A stretch of 51,942 nt of DNA from DATMGU01 sp035555315. Its GTDB lineage: Bacteria > Pseudomonadota > Alphaproteobacteria > ATCC43930 > CGMCC-115725. The DNA lies in assembly GCA_035555315.1 (NCBI GenBank), contig DATMGU010000127.1:1-51942 (forward strand), read 5' to 3'. The notes beneath the pieces were generated by a model, which saw only the letters and a list, made by a program, of their open reading frames with translations, was not told where the DNA came from and did no database searches. Below, in pieces: positions 39,027-48,207 of the stretch. The first letter of the stretch is position 1. Each line of letters starts with the position of its first letter. Made by a program: the position numbers and the translations under genes.

Positions 39027-41867
39027 CTATTCCGCAGCCGGCGGCAGGGCCACGCGGGTCAGCGCGATATCCTCGTCGAAGAAACGCGCCTGCCAGTCCG
39101 ACACGCGGTTGGTCTTGCGCACCTGCACAGCGGTGACTTTGTATTCCGGGCAGTTGGTTGCCCAGTCGGTGTAGTCGGTGGTGATGACGTTGGCGCCGGT
39201 CTTGGGATGATGGAAGGTGGTGTAGACCACGCCGGGCTGCATGCGTTCGCTGATCCGCGCCCGCAACGCCACGGCACCGGAGCGGCTTTCCAGGCGCACC
39301 AGGTCGCCATCGACGACGCCGCGGCTCTCGGCATCGACGGCGTGAATCTCCAGCACGTCTTCCTCGTGCCATTGGCTGTTTTCGGTTCGCCGGGTCTGCG
39401 CACCGACGTTGTATTGCGACAGGATGCGCCCGGTGGTGAGAATGAGCGGGAACAGCGGACCGGTGCGTTCCTGCGTCGGGATGAACTCGGTGAGCATGAA
39501 CCTGCCCTTGCCACGCACGAACCGATCGACATGCATCATCGGCGTGCCATCCGGCGCGGCATCGTTGCACGGCCACTGGATGGATCCCAGTTCGTCCAGC
39601 CTGGCGTAGGAAACGCCTTTGAAAGTCGGCGTGGTGGCGGCGATTTCCGCCATGATCTGGCTTGGATGCGCGTAGTCCATTTGGTAGCCGAGCGCGTTCG
39701 ACAGCGCCATCGTCACTTCCCAATCTGCCAGCCCGCCCAGCGCCGGCATGACCTTGCGCACGCGGCCGATCCGGCGTTCGGCATTGGTGAACGTGCCGTC
39801 CTTCTCCAGGAAGGAGGAGCCGGGCAGGAAGACATGGGCGTATTTGGCGGTCTCGTTCAGAAACAAGTCCTGAATGACGATGCATTCCATGGCGCGCAGG
39901 CCGGCGGTTACGTGCTGGGTGTCCGGGTCGGACTGGGCGATGTCCTCGCCCTGAATGTAGAGCCCCTTGAACGTGCCCTCCACGGCATCGTCCAGCATGT
40001 TGGGAATACGCCGACCGGGCTCGCCGGCCAGTGCAACGCCCCATATTTCCTCATACAAGGCCCGCGTGTCGGTGTCCGACACATGGCGATAGCCGGGGTA
40101 CTCGTGCGGAAACGAGCCCATGTCGCACGAGCCTTGCACGTTGTTCTGGCCACGCAGTGGATTCACCCCGGCGCCGGGCCGGCCGATATTGCCGGTGGCC
40201 ATCGCCAGGTTGGCCATCGCCATCACCGTGGTCGAGCCCTGGCTGTGCTCCGTTACACCAAGGCCGTAGTAGATGGCCGCCGCTCCACCGGTGGCATACA
40301 GACGGGCGGCGGCGCGAACATCCTTCGGATCGACCCCGGTCAGCTTCGCCGTGGCCTCCGGGGCGTGGCGCGGTTCAGCGATGAAGCGGGCCCAGCCGTC
40401 GAACGCATCCCACTCGCACCGTTCGCGGACGTAGTCTTCAGCCACCAGCCCTTCGGTTACGACGACATGCGCCAGTGCGTTGATCAGCGCGACGTTGGTG
40501 CCGGGCAGCAACGGCAGATGGTAGGCGGCCTGGACGTGCGGCGAGTGCACCAGATCGATGCGGCGTGGGTCCGCGACGATGAGCTTGGCACCTTCGCGCA
40601 GCCGCTTCTTCATCCGCGAGGCGAACACCGGATGGCCGTCCGTGGGATTGGCTCCGATCACCAGGATCACGTCCGACTCGTCGACGGAGGCAAAATCCTG
40701 GGTTCCGGCCGAGGTCCCCAGCGTGGTCATCAGGCCGTAGCCGGTGGGTGAATGGCACACCCGGGCGCAGGTATCGACATTGTTGTTGCCGAACGCGGCA
40801 CGCACCAGCTTTTGGATGAGATAGGTTTCCTCGTTGGTGCATCGCGAGGATGTAATACCGCCCACGCTGTCCCGGCCGTATTTGGCCTGGATGCGCTTGA
40901 ACTCGGCGGCGGCGTGCGCGATGGCTTCGGCCCAGCTGACTTCCCGCCACGGGTCGGTGATGGCGGCGCGGATCATCGGCTTGGTTATGCGATCCTTGTG
41001 GGTCGCGTAGCCCCAGGCGAAGCGGCCTTTCACGCAGGAATGGCCCTCGTTGGCCCGGCCGTCCTTGTACGGCACCATGCGCACCACCGTGCTGCCCTGC
41101 ATCTCCGCCTTGAAGGAGCAGCCAACGCCGCAATAGGCGCAGGTCGTGACCACCGAATGCTCCGGCTGTCCCATGGCGATGACGCTCTTTTCCGTCAGCG
41201 TCGCCGTCGGGCAAGCCTGCACGCAGGCGCCGCAGGAGACGCATTCGGAGCCGAAGAAATCCATGCCGCCCGGGGAGACCTTCGAGTCAAAGCCGCGCCC
41301 GGCAATGGTCAGCGCGAAGGTGCCCTGGGTTTCCTCGCAGGCCCGCACGCAGCGGGAGCAGACGATGCATTTCGACGCCTCGAAGGTGAAATACGGGTTG
41401 GTCTCATCCTTCGGGGACTTCGAATGGTTGGCGCCGGCGAAGCCGTAGCGCACATCGCGAAGCCCCACCGCTCCCGCCATGTCCTGCAACTCGCAATCGC
41501 CATTGGCAGAACAGGTCAGGCAGTCGAGCGGGTGATCGGAGATGTACAGCTCCATCACGCCGCGCCGCAGCGTCGCCAATTTGGGCGATTGCGTCCTGAC
41601 CATCATAGCCTCTTCCGCCGGGGTGGTGCAGGAGGCAGGGGTGCCGCGCCGCCCGTCGATCTCGACCAGGCACATGCGACAGGAGCCGAACGGCTCCAGG
41701 CTGTCGGTGGCGCACAGCTTCGGGATCTTGGTCCCCAGCATCATCGCCGCCGCCATGACCGACGTGCCGGCCGGCACCGTCACCGGCTCGCCATCGATGC
41801 TCAGGGTTATGGTCCGCCGTCCGGCAGGAACCGGCGTGCCGTAGTCGATTTCCTTGATCAGCCCCAT
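39027..41867 (-). CDS. fdsA: NAD-dependent formate dehydrogenase alpha (catalytic, Mo) subunit FdsA
   Basis: This 946-residue molybdoenzyme oxidises formate to CO2. The N-terminal part holds a [2Fe-2S] site (EPFGSCRMC), a His-Cys 4Fe-4S site (HPLDCLTCSANGDC) and two ferredoxin 4Fe-4S clusters (CIVCSRCVRAC, CVSCGACVQAC). The molybdopterin domain follows, with CAYCGVGC and the active-site cysteine in CARVCHSPT, so it uses Cys rather than selenocysteine. ATG at 41867 (MGLIKEIDYGTP) matches family starts; a GTG at 41885 overlapping the fdsB stop is the alternative. It is coupled to fdsB and fdsD and probably regulated by the dyad upstream of fdsG. Confidence 0.95.
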   Translation of the reverse strand: MGLIKEIDYGTPVPAGRRTITLSIDGEPVTVPAGTSVMAAAMMLGTKIPKLCATDSLEPFGSCRMCLVEIDGRRGTPASCTTPAEEAMMVRTQSPKLATLRRGVMELYISDHPLDCLTCSANGDCELQDMAGAVGLRDVRYGFAGANHSKSPKDETNPYFTFEASKCIVCSRCVRACEETQGTFALTIAGRGFDSKVSPGGMDFFGSECVSCGACVQACPTATLTEKSVIAMGQPEHSVVTTCAYCGVGCSFKAEMQGSTVVRMVPYKDGRANEGHSCVKGRFAWGYATHKDRITKPMIRAAITDPWREVSWAEAIAHAAAEFKRIQAKYGRDSVGGITSSRCTNEETYLIQKLVRAAFGNNNVDTCARVCHSPTGYGLMTTLGTSAGTQDFASVDESDVILVIGANPTDGHPVFASRMKKRLREGAKLIVADPRRIDLVHSPHVQAAYHLPLLPGTNVALINALAHVVVTEGLVAEDYVRERCEWDAFDGWARFIAEPRHAPEATAKLTGVDPKDVRAAARLYATGGAAAIYYGLGVTEHSQGSTTVMAMANLAMATGNIGRPGAGVNPLRGQNNVQGSCDMGSFPHEYPGYRHVSDTDTRALYEEIWGVALAGEPGRRIPNMLDDAVEGTFKGLYIQGEDIAQSDPDTQHVTAGLRAMECIVIQDLFLNETAKYAHVFLPGSSFLEKDGTFTNAERRIGRVRKVMPALGGLADWEVTMALSNALGYQMDYAHPSQIMAEIAATTPTFKGVSYARLDELGSIQWPCNDAAPDGTPMMHVDRFVRGKGRFMLTEFIPTQERTGPLFPLILTTGRILSQYNVGAQTRRTENSQWHEEDVLEIHAVDAESRGVVDGDLVRLESRSGAVALRARISERMQPGVVYTTFHHPKTGANVITTDYTDWATNCPEYKVTAVQVRKTNRVSDWQARFFDEDIALTRVALPPAAE

Positions 41868-41881
41868 TGCGATCGCCCCGT

Positions 41882-43450
41882 TCACTCAGCTGCGACCGCG
41901 ACAGGCGCGCGGTCGAAATCTTCGGGAAAATGCGTAAGCGCGCTCATCACCGGCACGGGGGTCAGACCACCCATGGCGCAAAGCGACGCCTCGGCCATCA
42001 GCGCGCAGAGATCCGTCAGCAGATTGAGGTTCTTCTCTCGCTCGGTCCCGGCAACGATGCGATCGACGACCTCCACGCCGCGCACCGCTCCCACCCGGCA
42101 TGGCGTGCACTTGCCGCAGCTCTCGCCGGCGCAGAACTCGAAGGCGAAGCGGGCCTGGCGCGCAAGATCGACCGTGTCGTCGAACACCACCACGCCGCCA
42201 TGGCCGATCAGCCCCTTGACCGCGGCGAACGCCTCGTAATCGAGCGGCGTGTCCAGTAGATGGTCGGGGAAATAGGCGCCGAGCGGGCCGCCGACCTGGA
42301 CCGCGCGCACCGGTCGGCCGCTCGCGGTGCCGCCGCCGAACTCCTCCACCACCACGCGCAGCGACGTGCCGAAGGGGATTTCGAACAGCCCGCCGCGTCG
42401 GACATTGCCGGCCAGCTGCACCGCCAGCGTCCCGAGCGAGCGCCCGGTGCCATAGGCGGCATAGGCCTTGGCACCTTGCGCCATGATGAACGGCACCGCG
42501 GCGAACGACAGGACATTGTTCACGACCGTGGGTTTGCCGAACAAGCCATGGATCGCCGGCAGGGGCGGCTTGGCGCGCACCACGCCGCGCTTGCCTTCCA
42601 GACTCTCCAGCAGCGAGGTCTCCTCGCCGCAGATATAGGCGCCGGCACCCAGACGCACCTCCAGTGTGAAGCGACGGCCGGAGCCGTTGATGTCGGAGCC
42701 GAGATAGCCGGCCTGGGTCGCCGCCGCGATGGCGCGTTCCAGCGTGCGAAAGGCATGCGGATATTCGGAGCGGCAATAGATGAAGCCCTTGGTGGCATTC
42801 ACCGCCAGCCCGGCAATCGTCATGCCTTCGATCAAACTGAGCGGATCGCCTTCCATCAGCATCCGGTCGGCGAATGTGCCGCTGTCGCCCTCATCGGCAT
42901 TGCACACGATGTAGCGCTGTTCAGCGGGTGTGACGCGGACGGTATTCCATTTGATCCCGGTCGGAAAGCCGGCGCCGCCGCGGCCGCGCAGGCCCGACAG
43001 CTTCACCTCCTCGACGATCGTCTGGCCATCCATCGCCAGCGCGCGGTCGAGCCCGATGAAACCGCCATGGGCGCGATACTCCGCCAGCGAAACCGGGTCG
43101 ATCACCCCGCATCGCCCGAAGCTCAGCCGTGTTTGCAGCAGCTGCAGCGGGTGCTGCTCGGGGACACCGATGGCTAGGCTGTGGTCGCGGCCATCGAGGA
43201 ACCCCGCGTCGAACAGTCCGGCCACATCCGCCGGTCGCACTGGCCCGTAGCCAAGCCGGCGGCCCGCCGCCCCTTCCACCTCGACCAGCGGCTCCAGCCA
43301 CACCATACCGCGGGAGCCGGTTCGCACCAGTTCCACCGCCAGACCGCGCGCGGCAGCCTCGCGCTCGATCGCGGCGGCGACACGGTCGGCGCCCAACGCC
43401 AGGGCGGCGGCATCCGCCGGGACGAAGACGCGGATCATGTCCCGTGTCAT
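41882..43450 (-). CDS. fdsB: NAD-dependent formate dehydrogenase beta subunit FdsB (NuoF-like)
   Basis: This 522-residue subunit carries the NADH/FMN site (LRGRGGAGFPTGIKW, YIVCNADEGDSGTFADR, GAGAYICGEETSLLESLEG) and a C-terminal 4Fe-4S site (ESCGKCTPCR with a later Cys). The N-terminal ~120 residues form a thioredoxin-like domain as in fused FdsB proteins. It passes electrons from FdsA to NAD+. ATG at 43450 overlaps the fdsG stop (ATGA), and its stop is near the fdsA start. Confidence 0.94.
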   Translation of the reverse strand: MTRDMIRVFVPADAAALALGADRVAAAIEREAAARGLAVELVRTGSRGMVWLEPLVEVEGAAGRRLGYGPVRPADVAGLFDAGFLDGRDHSLAIGVPEQHPLQLLQTRLSFGRCGVIDPVSLAEYRAHGGFIGLDRALAMDGQTIVEEVKLSGLRGRGGAGFPTGIKWNTVRVTPAEQRYIVCNADEGDSGTFADRMLMEGDPLSLIEGMTIAGLAVNATKGFIYCRSEYPHAFRTLERAIAAATQAGYLGSDINGSGRRFTLEVRLGAGAYICGEETSLLESLEGKRGVVRAKPPLPAIHGLFGKPTVVNNVLSFAAVPFIMAQGAKAYAAYGTGRSLGTLAVQLAGNVRRGGLFEIPFGTSLRVVVEEFGGGTASGRPVRAVQVGGPLGAYFPDHLLDTPLDYEAFAAVKGLIGHGGVVVFDDTVDLARQARFAFEFCAGESCGKCTPCRVGAVRGVEVVDRIVAGTEREKNLNLLTDLCALMAEASLCAMGGLTPVPVMSALTHFPEDFDRAPVAVAAE

Positions 43451-43974
43451 ATCTGGTGCCGTGTCATCCGGGCCTCGGCGACCAATTCGTCGAGGGCCGC
43501 GGCGTCGAGGCGGCCGATCGGTGCGCCGTCCAGCATCGCCGCCGGCGCGCAGGCGCACAGGCCCAGACAGAACACCGGCTCCACCGTCAGCGCGCCATCC
43601 GCGGTTTTACCGCCCCATTGCAGCCCCAACCGCCGCAGCAGATCCTGCGCCAGCGCGTCGCAGCCCATCGCCTGGCAGGCCTCGGCCCGGCACAGCTGCA
43701 GCACGTGCCGGCCGGCCGGCGCACGACGGAATTCGTGATAGAACGAGATCACGCCGTAAACCTCTGCGCGCGACAGGTTCAGCGCCGTGGCGATCGGCAC
43801 CTCCACCTCGGCCGGCACATAGCCGAACGCGTGCTGCACGGCGTGCAGCATCGGCAGCAGCGGGCCATCCATGTGAAGATGCGCGTCGATAATTGTCTGC
43901 GCCCGCCCGGCACCAGGCCACTGCGGCGCAGCCGGCCGATCGGTGGCCAACTGACGCGTGGAGGATTTCGCCAT
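43447..43974 (-). CDS. fdsG: NAD-dependent formate dehydrogenase gamma subunit FdsG (NuoE-like)
   Basis: This 175-residue protein has the NuoE-type thioredoxin-fold [2Fe-2S] pattern, with cysteines in LCRAEAC and FCLGLC, and the N-terminal helical region (LLPMLHAVQHAFGYVP). It is the first gene of the fdsGBAD-fdhD operon. The 125-base region upstream holds a GATAG-N7-CTATC dyad that probably binds the LysR regulator. ATG at 43974 begins MAKSSTRQLATDRP. Confidence 0.94.
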   Translation of the reverse strand: MAKSSTRQLATDRPAAPQWPGAGRAQTIIDAHLHMDGPLLPMLHAVQHAFGYVPAEVEVPIATALNLSRAEVYGVISFYHEFRRAPAGRHVLQLCRAEACQAMGCDALAQDLLRRLGLQWGGKTADGALTVEPVFCLGLCACAPAAMLDGAPIGRLDAAALDELVAEARMTRHQI

Positions 43975-44048
43975 TGCCGTCTGATCACCCTTTATCGAAT
44001 AACTGCCTCAGGTTGATCCAAGAAATCGGATCGAACAAGCCGGATATA

Positions 44049-44083
44049 GGGTGTTGCGATAGCAAAAAACTATCACAACACCC
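44049..44083. promoter_or_regulatory. Extended dyad with GATAG-N7-CTATC core upstream of fdsG
   Basis: GGGTGTTG-c-GATAG-N7-CTATC-a-CAACACCC is an inverted repeat with 8- and 5-base arms. The inner ATAG-N7-CTAT (44058-44074) has the LysR-type/OxyR-like operator pattern and is about 85 bases from the fdsG start. A second copy lies at 47176-47192. The outer arms could also form a transcript hairpin after the oxalate decarboxylase gene, but no T tract follows. Confidence 0.6.
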
Positions 44084-44099
44084 TTGCCGCAAGATCCAC

Positions 44100-45314
44100 C
44101 TAGACAGCCGGGCGGATCCTCTTCGACCTCGTTGGGAACTGGGCAAACGCCGATTCCGGCTGGCCGAAATTGTTGGCGAGCAAGTAGCCCGGACTGGCGG
44201 CCATCCAATCGGTCAGGGAGATCTCCTGGAACTGCCCGGCGTCGAACGTCAGCACGAACTGCATGTCTTCTTTGCCGGTGTTGCGCACGGCGTGGCCGAA
44301 GCCGGCAGGGATGTAGGCCACCTCGCCCGGCTTGACCTTGGCGATCTTGCCGCGTCCGCCGGACCCGAACAACGCCACCTCGCCTTCACCCTTGAGATAG
44401 TAGTGCCATTCGTTGGCGTTCGGATGCCAATGCAGCTCGCGAATGGCTCCCGGCTTCAGCGTCATGATGCCGCCGGACATGCCCTTCGATATAGGAAACT
44501 CATTGACGGTCGCCAGTCGGATGGAACCGCCCTCGAACTCGGTCAATGCGGATTTCTCCGTCATCAGGCTGAATTTATGGGTCGAGTCCTTCGGCCAAGG
44601 CGCGTCCTTCGCCTGCTGCGGGGGCAGCACCGGTCCGGCCATAATGTAGGTCTCGCCCTTCGGAAAGGAGGCGAACACCTCCTTGGGAACGCCGAAATTG
44701 GCGGCCAGCATGTCGGGCGGGGTCAGGCTGACCCAGTCCGTGATGGAGAAGGTGCCGTGCTCGGAGAAGGCGCCGTTGTCGAAGGACAGGATGAAGTGGC
44801 AGGGCTTGTCGCCGATCGTCTGGATCGAGTGACCGTGGCCTTTCGGGAAATACCAGAGATCACCGGGGCCGAAATTGTTGACCTCGCGCTGTCCGGTGGG
44901 GTCGATCACCATCGTCTGGCATTGCCCCTCGATGACGAAGGCCCATTCAGCGGCGATCGCATGCCAATGCAGCTCGCGCGATGCGCCGGGATCGAGGAAC
45001 ATATGGACACCGGCGATACCCTTGCTGATCTTGAACCGCTCGACCGTGGCTTCCTTGGCCCAGCCCCCGGAGGTTACCTTCGGCTTGCTGCCGTCCAGCG
45101 AGTAGGTGAAGCTGTCCATCGCTTGCACCTCGTCCGCATCGTGATGCACGACCGGGTCGCCTGGCGGCAATTGCACCGCCCCGAACGCGGCGCCACCATC
45201 GCCGGGCTTGGCGGCGAATGCGGGCGCGTCGGCCATCGCCAGCTTGGACAGTCCTATCAGGCTGCCCGCGCCGATTGCAGCATGGCCCAATAAACTACGT
45301 CGGCTCTCAATCAT
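44100..45314 (-). CDS. oxdC: Oxalate decarboxylase, bicupin, with Tat-like export signal
   Basis: This 404-residue bicupin converts oxalate to formate and CO2 with manganese. The N-terminal cupin has ligands His116, His118, Glu123 and His162; the C-terminal cupin has His295, His297, Glu302 and His341. The lid segment FSEHG includes Glu185, equivalent to the glutamate of the SENS lid of Bacillus OxdC that directs decarboxylation over oxidation, and Arg113 matches its catalytic arginine. The N-terminus (ESRRSLLGHAAIGAGSLIG) looks like a twin-arginine signal, so the enzyme is probably periplasmic. It follows the transporter gene by 72 bases. Confidence 0.93.
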   Translation of the reverse strand: MIESRRSLLGHAAIGAGSLIGLSKLAMADAPAFAAKPGDGGAAFGAVQLPPGDPVVHHDADEVQAMDSFTYSLDGSKPKVTSGGWAKEATVERFKISKGIAGVHMFLDPGASRELHWHAIAAEWAFVIEGQCQTMVIDPTGQREVNNFGPGDLWYFPKGHGHSIQTIGDKPCHFILSFDNGAFSEHGTFSITDWVSLTPPDMLAANFGVPKEVFASFPKGETYIMAGPVLPPQQAKDAPWPKDSTHKFSLMTEKSALTEFEGGSIRLATVNEFPISKGMSGGIMTLKPGAIRELHWHPNANEWHYYLKGEGEVALFGSGGRGKIAKVKPGEVAYIPAGFGHAVRNTGKEDMQFVLTFDAGQFQEISLTDWMAASPGYLLANNFGQPESAFAQFPTRSKRIRPAV

Positions 45315-45386
45315 TGGTTTCCTCCCGATTTTGATTGACGTGCATGTCGGCGGGTCTTCAGGGCCGCCGATCCCATGTCGTTGTCA

Positions 45387-46955
45387 CTACAGGTTTGCGA
45401 CCTGCGACAACGTCATCCATACGCCCCAGGCGATCGGCGCCAACACGCACAGCCACGCCAACGCGACGCCAGGGGTCATCATCTTGCCAAGGCCGATGCC
45501 GAAGGCCGACTCCGCCGCCGCGCCGTGGCTTTGCTGCAGGGTTGCGACCTCGTCCGGCGCCATGAAGTGATGCGACGCCAAGGGACGGATCAGCAGGTTG
45601 GCGATGAGACCGATGACGAGCAGAACGGCCATCACATACAGTGTGGTGTCGTAGATCGCCGCTGTCGGCACGCCGCGAGTACCGGCGGCCTGGCTGATAT
45701 AGCTGACGAGCAACGGACCCAGGACGCCGGCGGTGGACCAGGCGGTCAGCAACCGGCCGTGGATGGCCCCGACGAACTGGGTGCCGAACACGTCGGCCAG
45801 GTACGCCGGCACGGTCGCGAAGCCGCCGCCATACATCGACAGGATGACGCAAAAGAAAGCGACAAAGAGCGCCTTGTTGCCGCTGTGGGCGGCCCAGGGG
45901 GCGCTGGCGTAGAGCGCGATACCAAGCAGGAAGAACAGCGAATACGTCGCCTTGCGTCCCAGCCTGTCGGAGATCGAAGCCCAGAAGAACCGGCCGGCGA
46001 TGTTGAACAGAGACAGCAATCCGACGAAGCCGGCGGCGGTCGCGGCCGGGGCGGCGAAGATTTGCTGCAGCATCGGCGAGGCGACGCTCAACACGCCGAT
46101 ACCGGCGCTGACGTTCATCAGCAACACAGTCCAGATCAGCCAGAACTGTGGCGTGCGCCAGGCGCGATGGAGGTGGACGTGGCCCGAGGCGGTCATCCGC
46201 TTCGCCACCGGTGGCGACCAGCCGTCCGGCTTCCAATTCGCCGGCGCGATCCGATAGCCGAAGCTGCCAGCCAGCATGAACACGGCATAGACCACGGCAA
46301 GCACCAGGAAAGTCTGCGATACGCCAGGTGCGCCGGCGCCGCGGAAATGGCTCATGAGCAGGGTTGCCAGCGGCGCACCGATCATGGCGCCGCCGCCGAA
46401 CCCCATGATCGCCATGCCCGTGGCCATGCCGCGCCGGTCTGGAAACCATTTCACCAGGGTCGACACTGGAGAGATGTAACCGATCCCAAGGCCGATGCCG
46501 CCCAGCACCCCCATGCCGAGCCATAGCAACCAGAGCTGATGCCACATGACGCCCAGGGCTGCGACCGCCAGGCCGCTGGACCAGCAGGCCGTGGCGACCA
46601 CGCCGGCGCGCCGCGGCCCGACCCGTTCCAGCCAGCCGCCCCAGATCGCCGCGGACGCGCCCAGGAAGACGATGCCGATCTCGAACCCGACGACCAGGCT
46701 GGACACCGTCCAATCGCACTGTGCCGTGGTCAGATAGGATATGAAGCCCAGATCCGCGGGGCAGGCGGTGCCCACCGCGTGGCTCAGCGGCAGCCAGAAG
46801 ACCGACATGCCATAGATCATGCCGATGCAAAGATGGATCGCCAAGGCTGCCGGCGGCACCAGCCAGCGGTTGAAACCGGGCGGTGCGATGATCCTGGCAC
46901 GATCCAGCATGCCGGCCGGTGCGGCGACGCTACGTAGCTCCGCGGTGATGCTCAT
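45387..46955 (-). CDS. MFS transporter of the oxalate/formate antiporter (OFA) family
   Basis: This 522-residue protein has about 12 membrane helices with the MFS loop DRRGMATGMAIMGFG and OFA-like features such as the N-terminal NRWLVPPAALAIHLCIGMIYG. With oxalate decarboxylase next door it most likely exchanges oxalate or formate across the inner membrane. The periplasmic signal of the decarboxylase would then make formate import, or oxalate/formate balancing, the relevant step. ATG at 46955 is preceded by GGAG 7 bases upstream. It should be driven from the region holding the dyad at 47176. Confidence 0.87.
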   Translation of the reverse strand: MSITAELRSVAAPAGMLDRARIIAPPGFNRWLVPPAALAIHLCIGMIYGMSVFWLPLSHAVGTACPADLGFISYLTTAQCDWTVSSLVVGFEIGIVFLGASAAIWGGWLERVGPRRAGVVATACWSSGLAVAALGVMWHQLWLLWLGMGVLGGIGLGIGYISPVSTLVKWFPDRRGMATGMAIMGFGGGAMIGAPLATLLMSHFRGAGAPGVSQTFLVLAVVYAVFMLAGSFGYRIAPANWKPDGWSPPVAKRMTASGHVHLHRAWRTPQFWLIWTVLLMNVSAGIGVLSVASPMLQQIFAAPAATAAGFVGLLSLFNIAGRFFWASISDRLGRKATYSLFFLLGIALYASAPWAAHSGNKALFVAFFCVILSMYGGGFATVPAYLADVFGTQFVGAIHGRLLTAWSTAGVLGPLLVSYISQAAGTRGVPTAAIYDTTLYVMAVLLVIGLIANLLIRPLASHHFMAPDEVATLQQSHGAAAESAFGIGLGKMMTPGVALAWLCVLAPIAWGVWMTLSQVANL

Positions 46956-47175
46956 TCAAAAACTCCAATCGCCACCCTCCTGACGGGATGGCCGAAACCG
47001 CTCCATCAACGACAAAGCCGAACAGGCCGAGGATGGCGACGGCCTGCGGGCGAGCTGCCGAAGCAGGTGCCCAGGACAGGCGAGTTTGTCACTTTCATGG
47101 GCACCGGATCCGGCATCTGCTATGGTGACGCTGGGTCAGGCGAACGAGTGGAACAAGAGGAACGTTTCGTGCGGC

Positions 47176-47192
47176 GATAGCGAAAGCCTATC
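47176..47192. promoter_or_regulatory. GATAG-N7-CTATC dyad between lysR and the transporter gene
   Basis: GATAG-cgaaagc-CTATC is the same core as the one upstream of fdsG. It lies about 220 bases upstream of the transporter start and just past the LysR stop, so a long 5' leader is implied. The 47000-47170 stretch shows no gene. Confidence 0.55.
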
Positions 47193-47216
47193 GAGGCAGA
47201 CGAAATGGCGCCCGAA

Positions 47217-48113
47217 TCAGGCCACTCTCCGCGACTGCTGACTTTGGATCATGTGCAGCAACGCAGTCAGTATCGGCGACATCGGTTGCCGGTCGGGCAC
47301 GACCAGTCCCACCTGAAACGACGCATCCGGGTCGGTGATGGGGATCGCGCGGAACGGTGCGGCCGAGGCCAATGTGTCCGCGACCCGCTCGGACACGATC
47401 GTCGCCCAGTTGCCGCTGCGGACATGCGCCAACAGGGCGATCACCGAGTCAGACTCGACGCCGCAGGGCATCGGCGTCACGTCGTCCGGGTAGAGCAACT
47501 GGTCCAGGATACGGCGATTTTGCATGTCGGGGGTCAGCAGACACAGTGATAGGGTTCTCGCTTCGGCCCAGGTCACGCTGGGCTTCTTGTCGGCGGGGCC
47601 GCCATGCGTCGTCACCAGCCGATAGCGCTCCGTGAACAGCGGAACGGCTCGAAGACGGCCGATCGCCTCATTGCCGAGATAGGTGATCCCCGCATCCGCG
47701 CGAAAGTCGTTCAGTTCTTCCAGGATCTCCAGCGACGTGCGGGAATGCACGGTGATCCGCACACCGCTATGCAGGGCCTGGAACGGTTTGGTCAGCTCCG
47801 GCACGTAAGGCAGCGCGGTGGGAATCGTCGCAATCGAAATGTGGCCGGACAAGCCCTTCCGGAACGTCCGTATCTCCTCCCGCATGGCGCGTGAGTCGGC
47901 AACCAGGCGGCGTGCCCATTCCAGCACGCGCTCGCCTTCGGGAGTGAGCCCCTGGTAGCGGGAGTTTCGGCGGACGAGCATCACGCCGAGGGTTTCCTCG
48001 AGGTGCTTGATCGCGGCGGACAGGGTCGGCTGTGCCACGCCGCATGCTTCGGCGGCGCGTCTGAAGTTCTGCTCGCGCGCGATGGCGATGAGGAATTCGA
48101 GTTTATCTATCAC
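47217..48113 (-). CDS. LysR-family regulator of the oxalate/formate module
   Basis: This 298-residue LysR protein has an N-terminal helix-turn-helix (EQNFRRAAEACGVAQPTLSA) and a C-terminal effector domain (HISIATIPTALPYVPELTKP). It resembles the LysR regulators that sit beside fds formate dehydrogenase operons (FdsR-type). GTG at 48113 is the start. Being co-oriented with and upstream of the transporter, decarboxylase and fds genes, and flanked by matching dyads, it is the best candidate to sense oxalate or formate. Confidence 0.88.
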   Translation of the reverse strand: MIDKLEFLIAIAREQNFRRAAEACGVAQPTLSAAIKHLEETLGVMLVRRNSRYQGLTPEGERVLEWARRLVADSRAMREEIRTFRKGLSGHISIATIPTALPYVPELTKPFQALHSGVRITVHSRTSLEILEELNDFRADAGITYLGNEAIGRLRAVPLFTERYRLVTTHGGPADKKPSVTWAEARTLSLCLLTPDMQNRRILDQLLYPDDVTPMPCGVESDSVIALLAHVRSGNWATIVSERVADTLASAAPFRAIPITDPDASFQVGLVVPDRQPMSPILTALLHMIQSQQSRRVA

Positions 48114-48207
48114 CCGCTCGCTCCCGATTCAGCGGCATGGCGTCCATCGACCGACAGCCGCACCCTTCAGAAAGTATGGTCCGGCGCGCCCGGCAAACGC
48201 AAACAGA

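Noticed and set aside
38991..40751. 586-codon plus-strand frame opposite fdsA
   Set aside because: The fdsA product has all iron-sulfur and molybdenum motifs, so the plus frame is a shadow.
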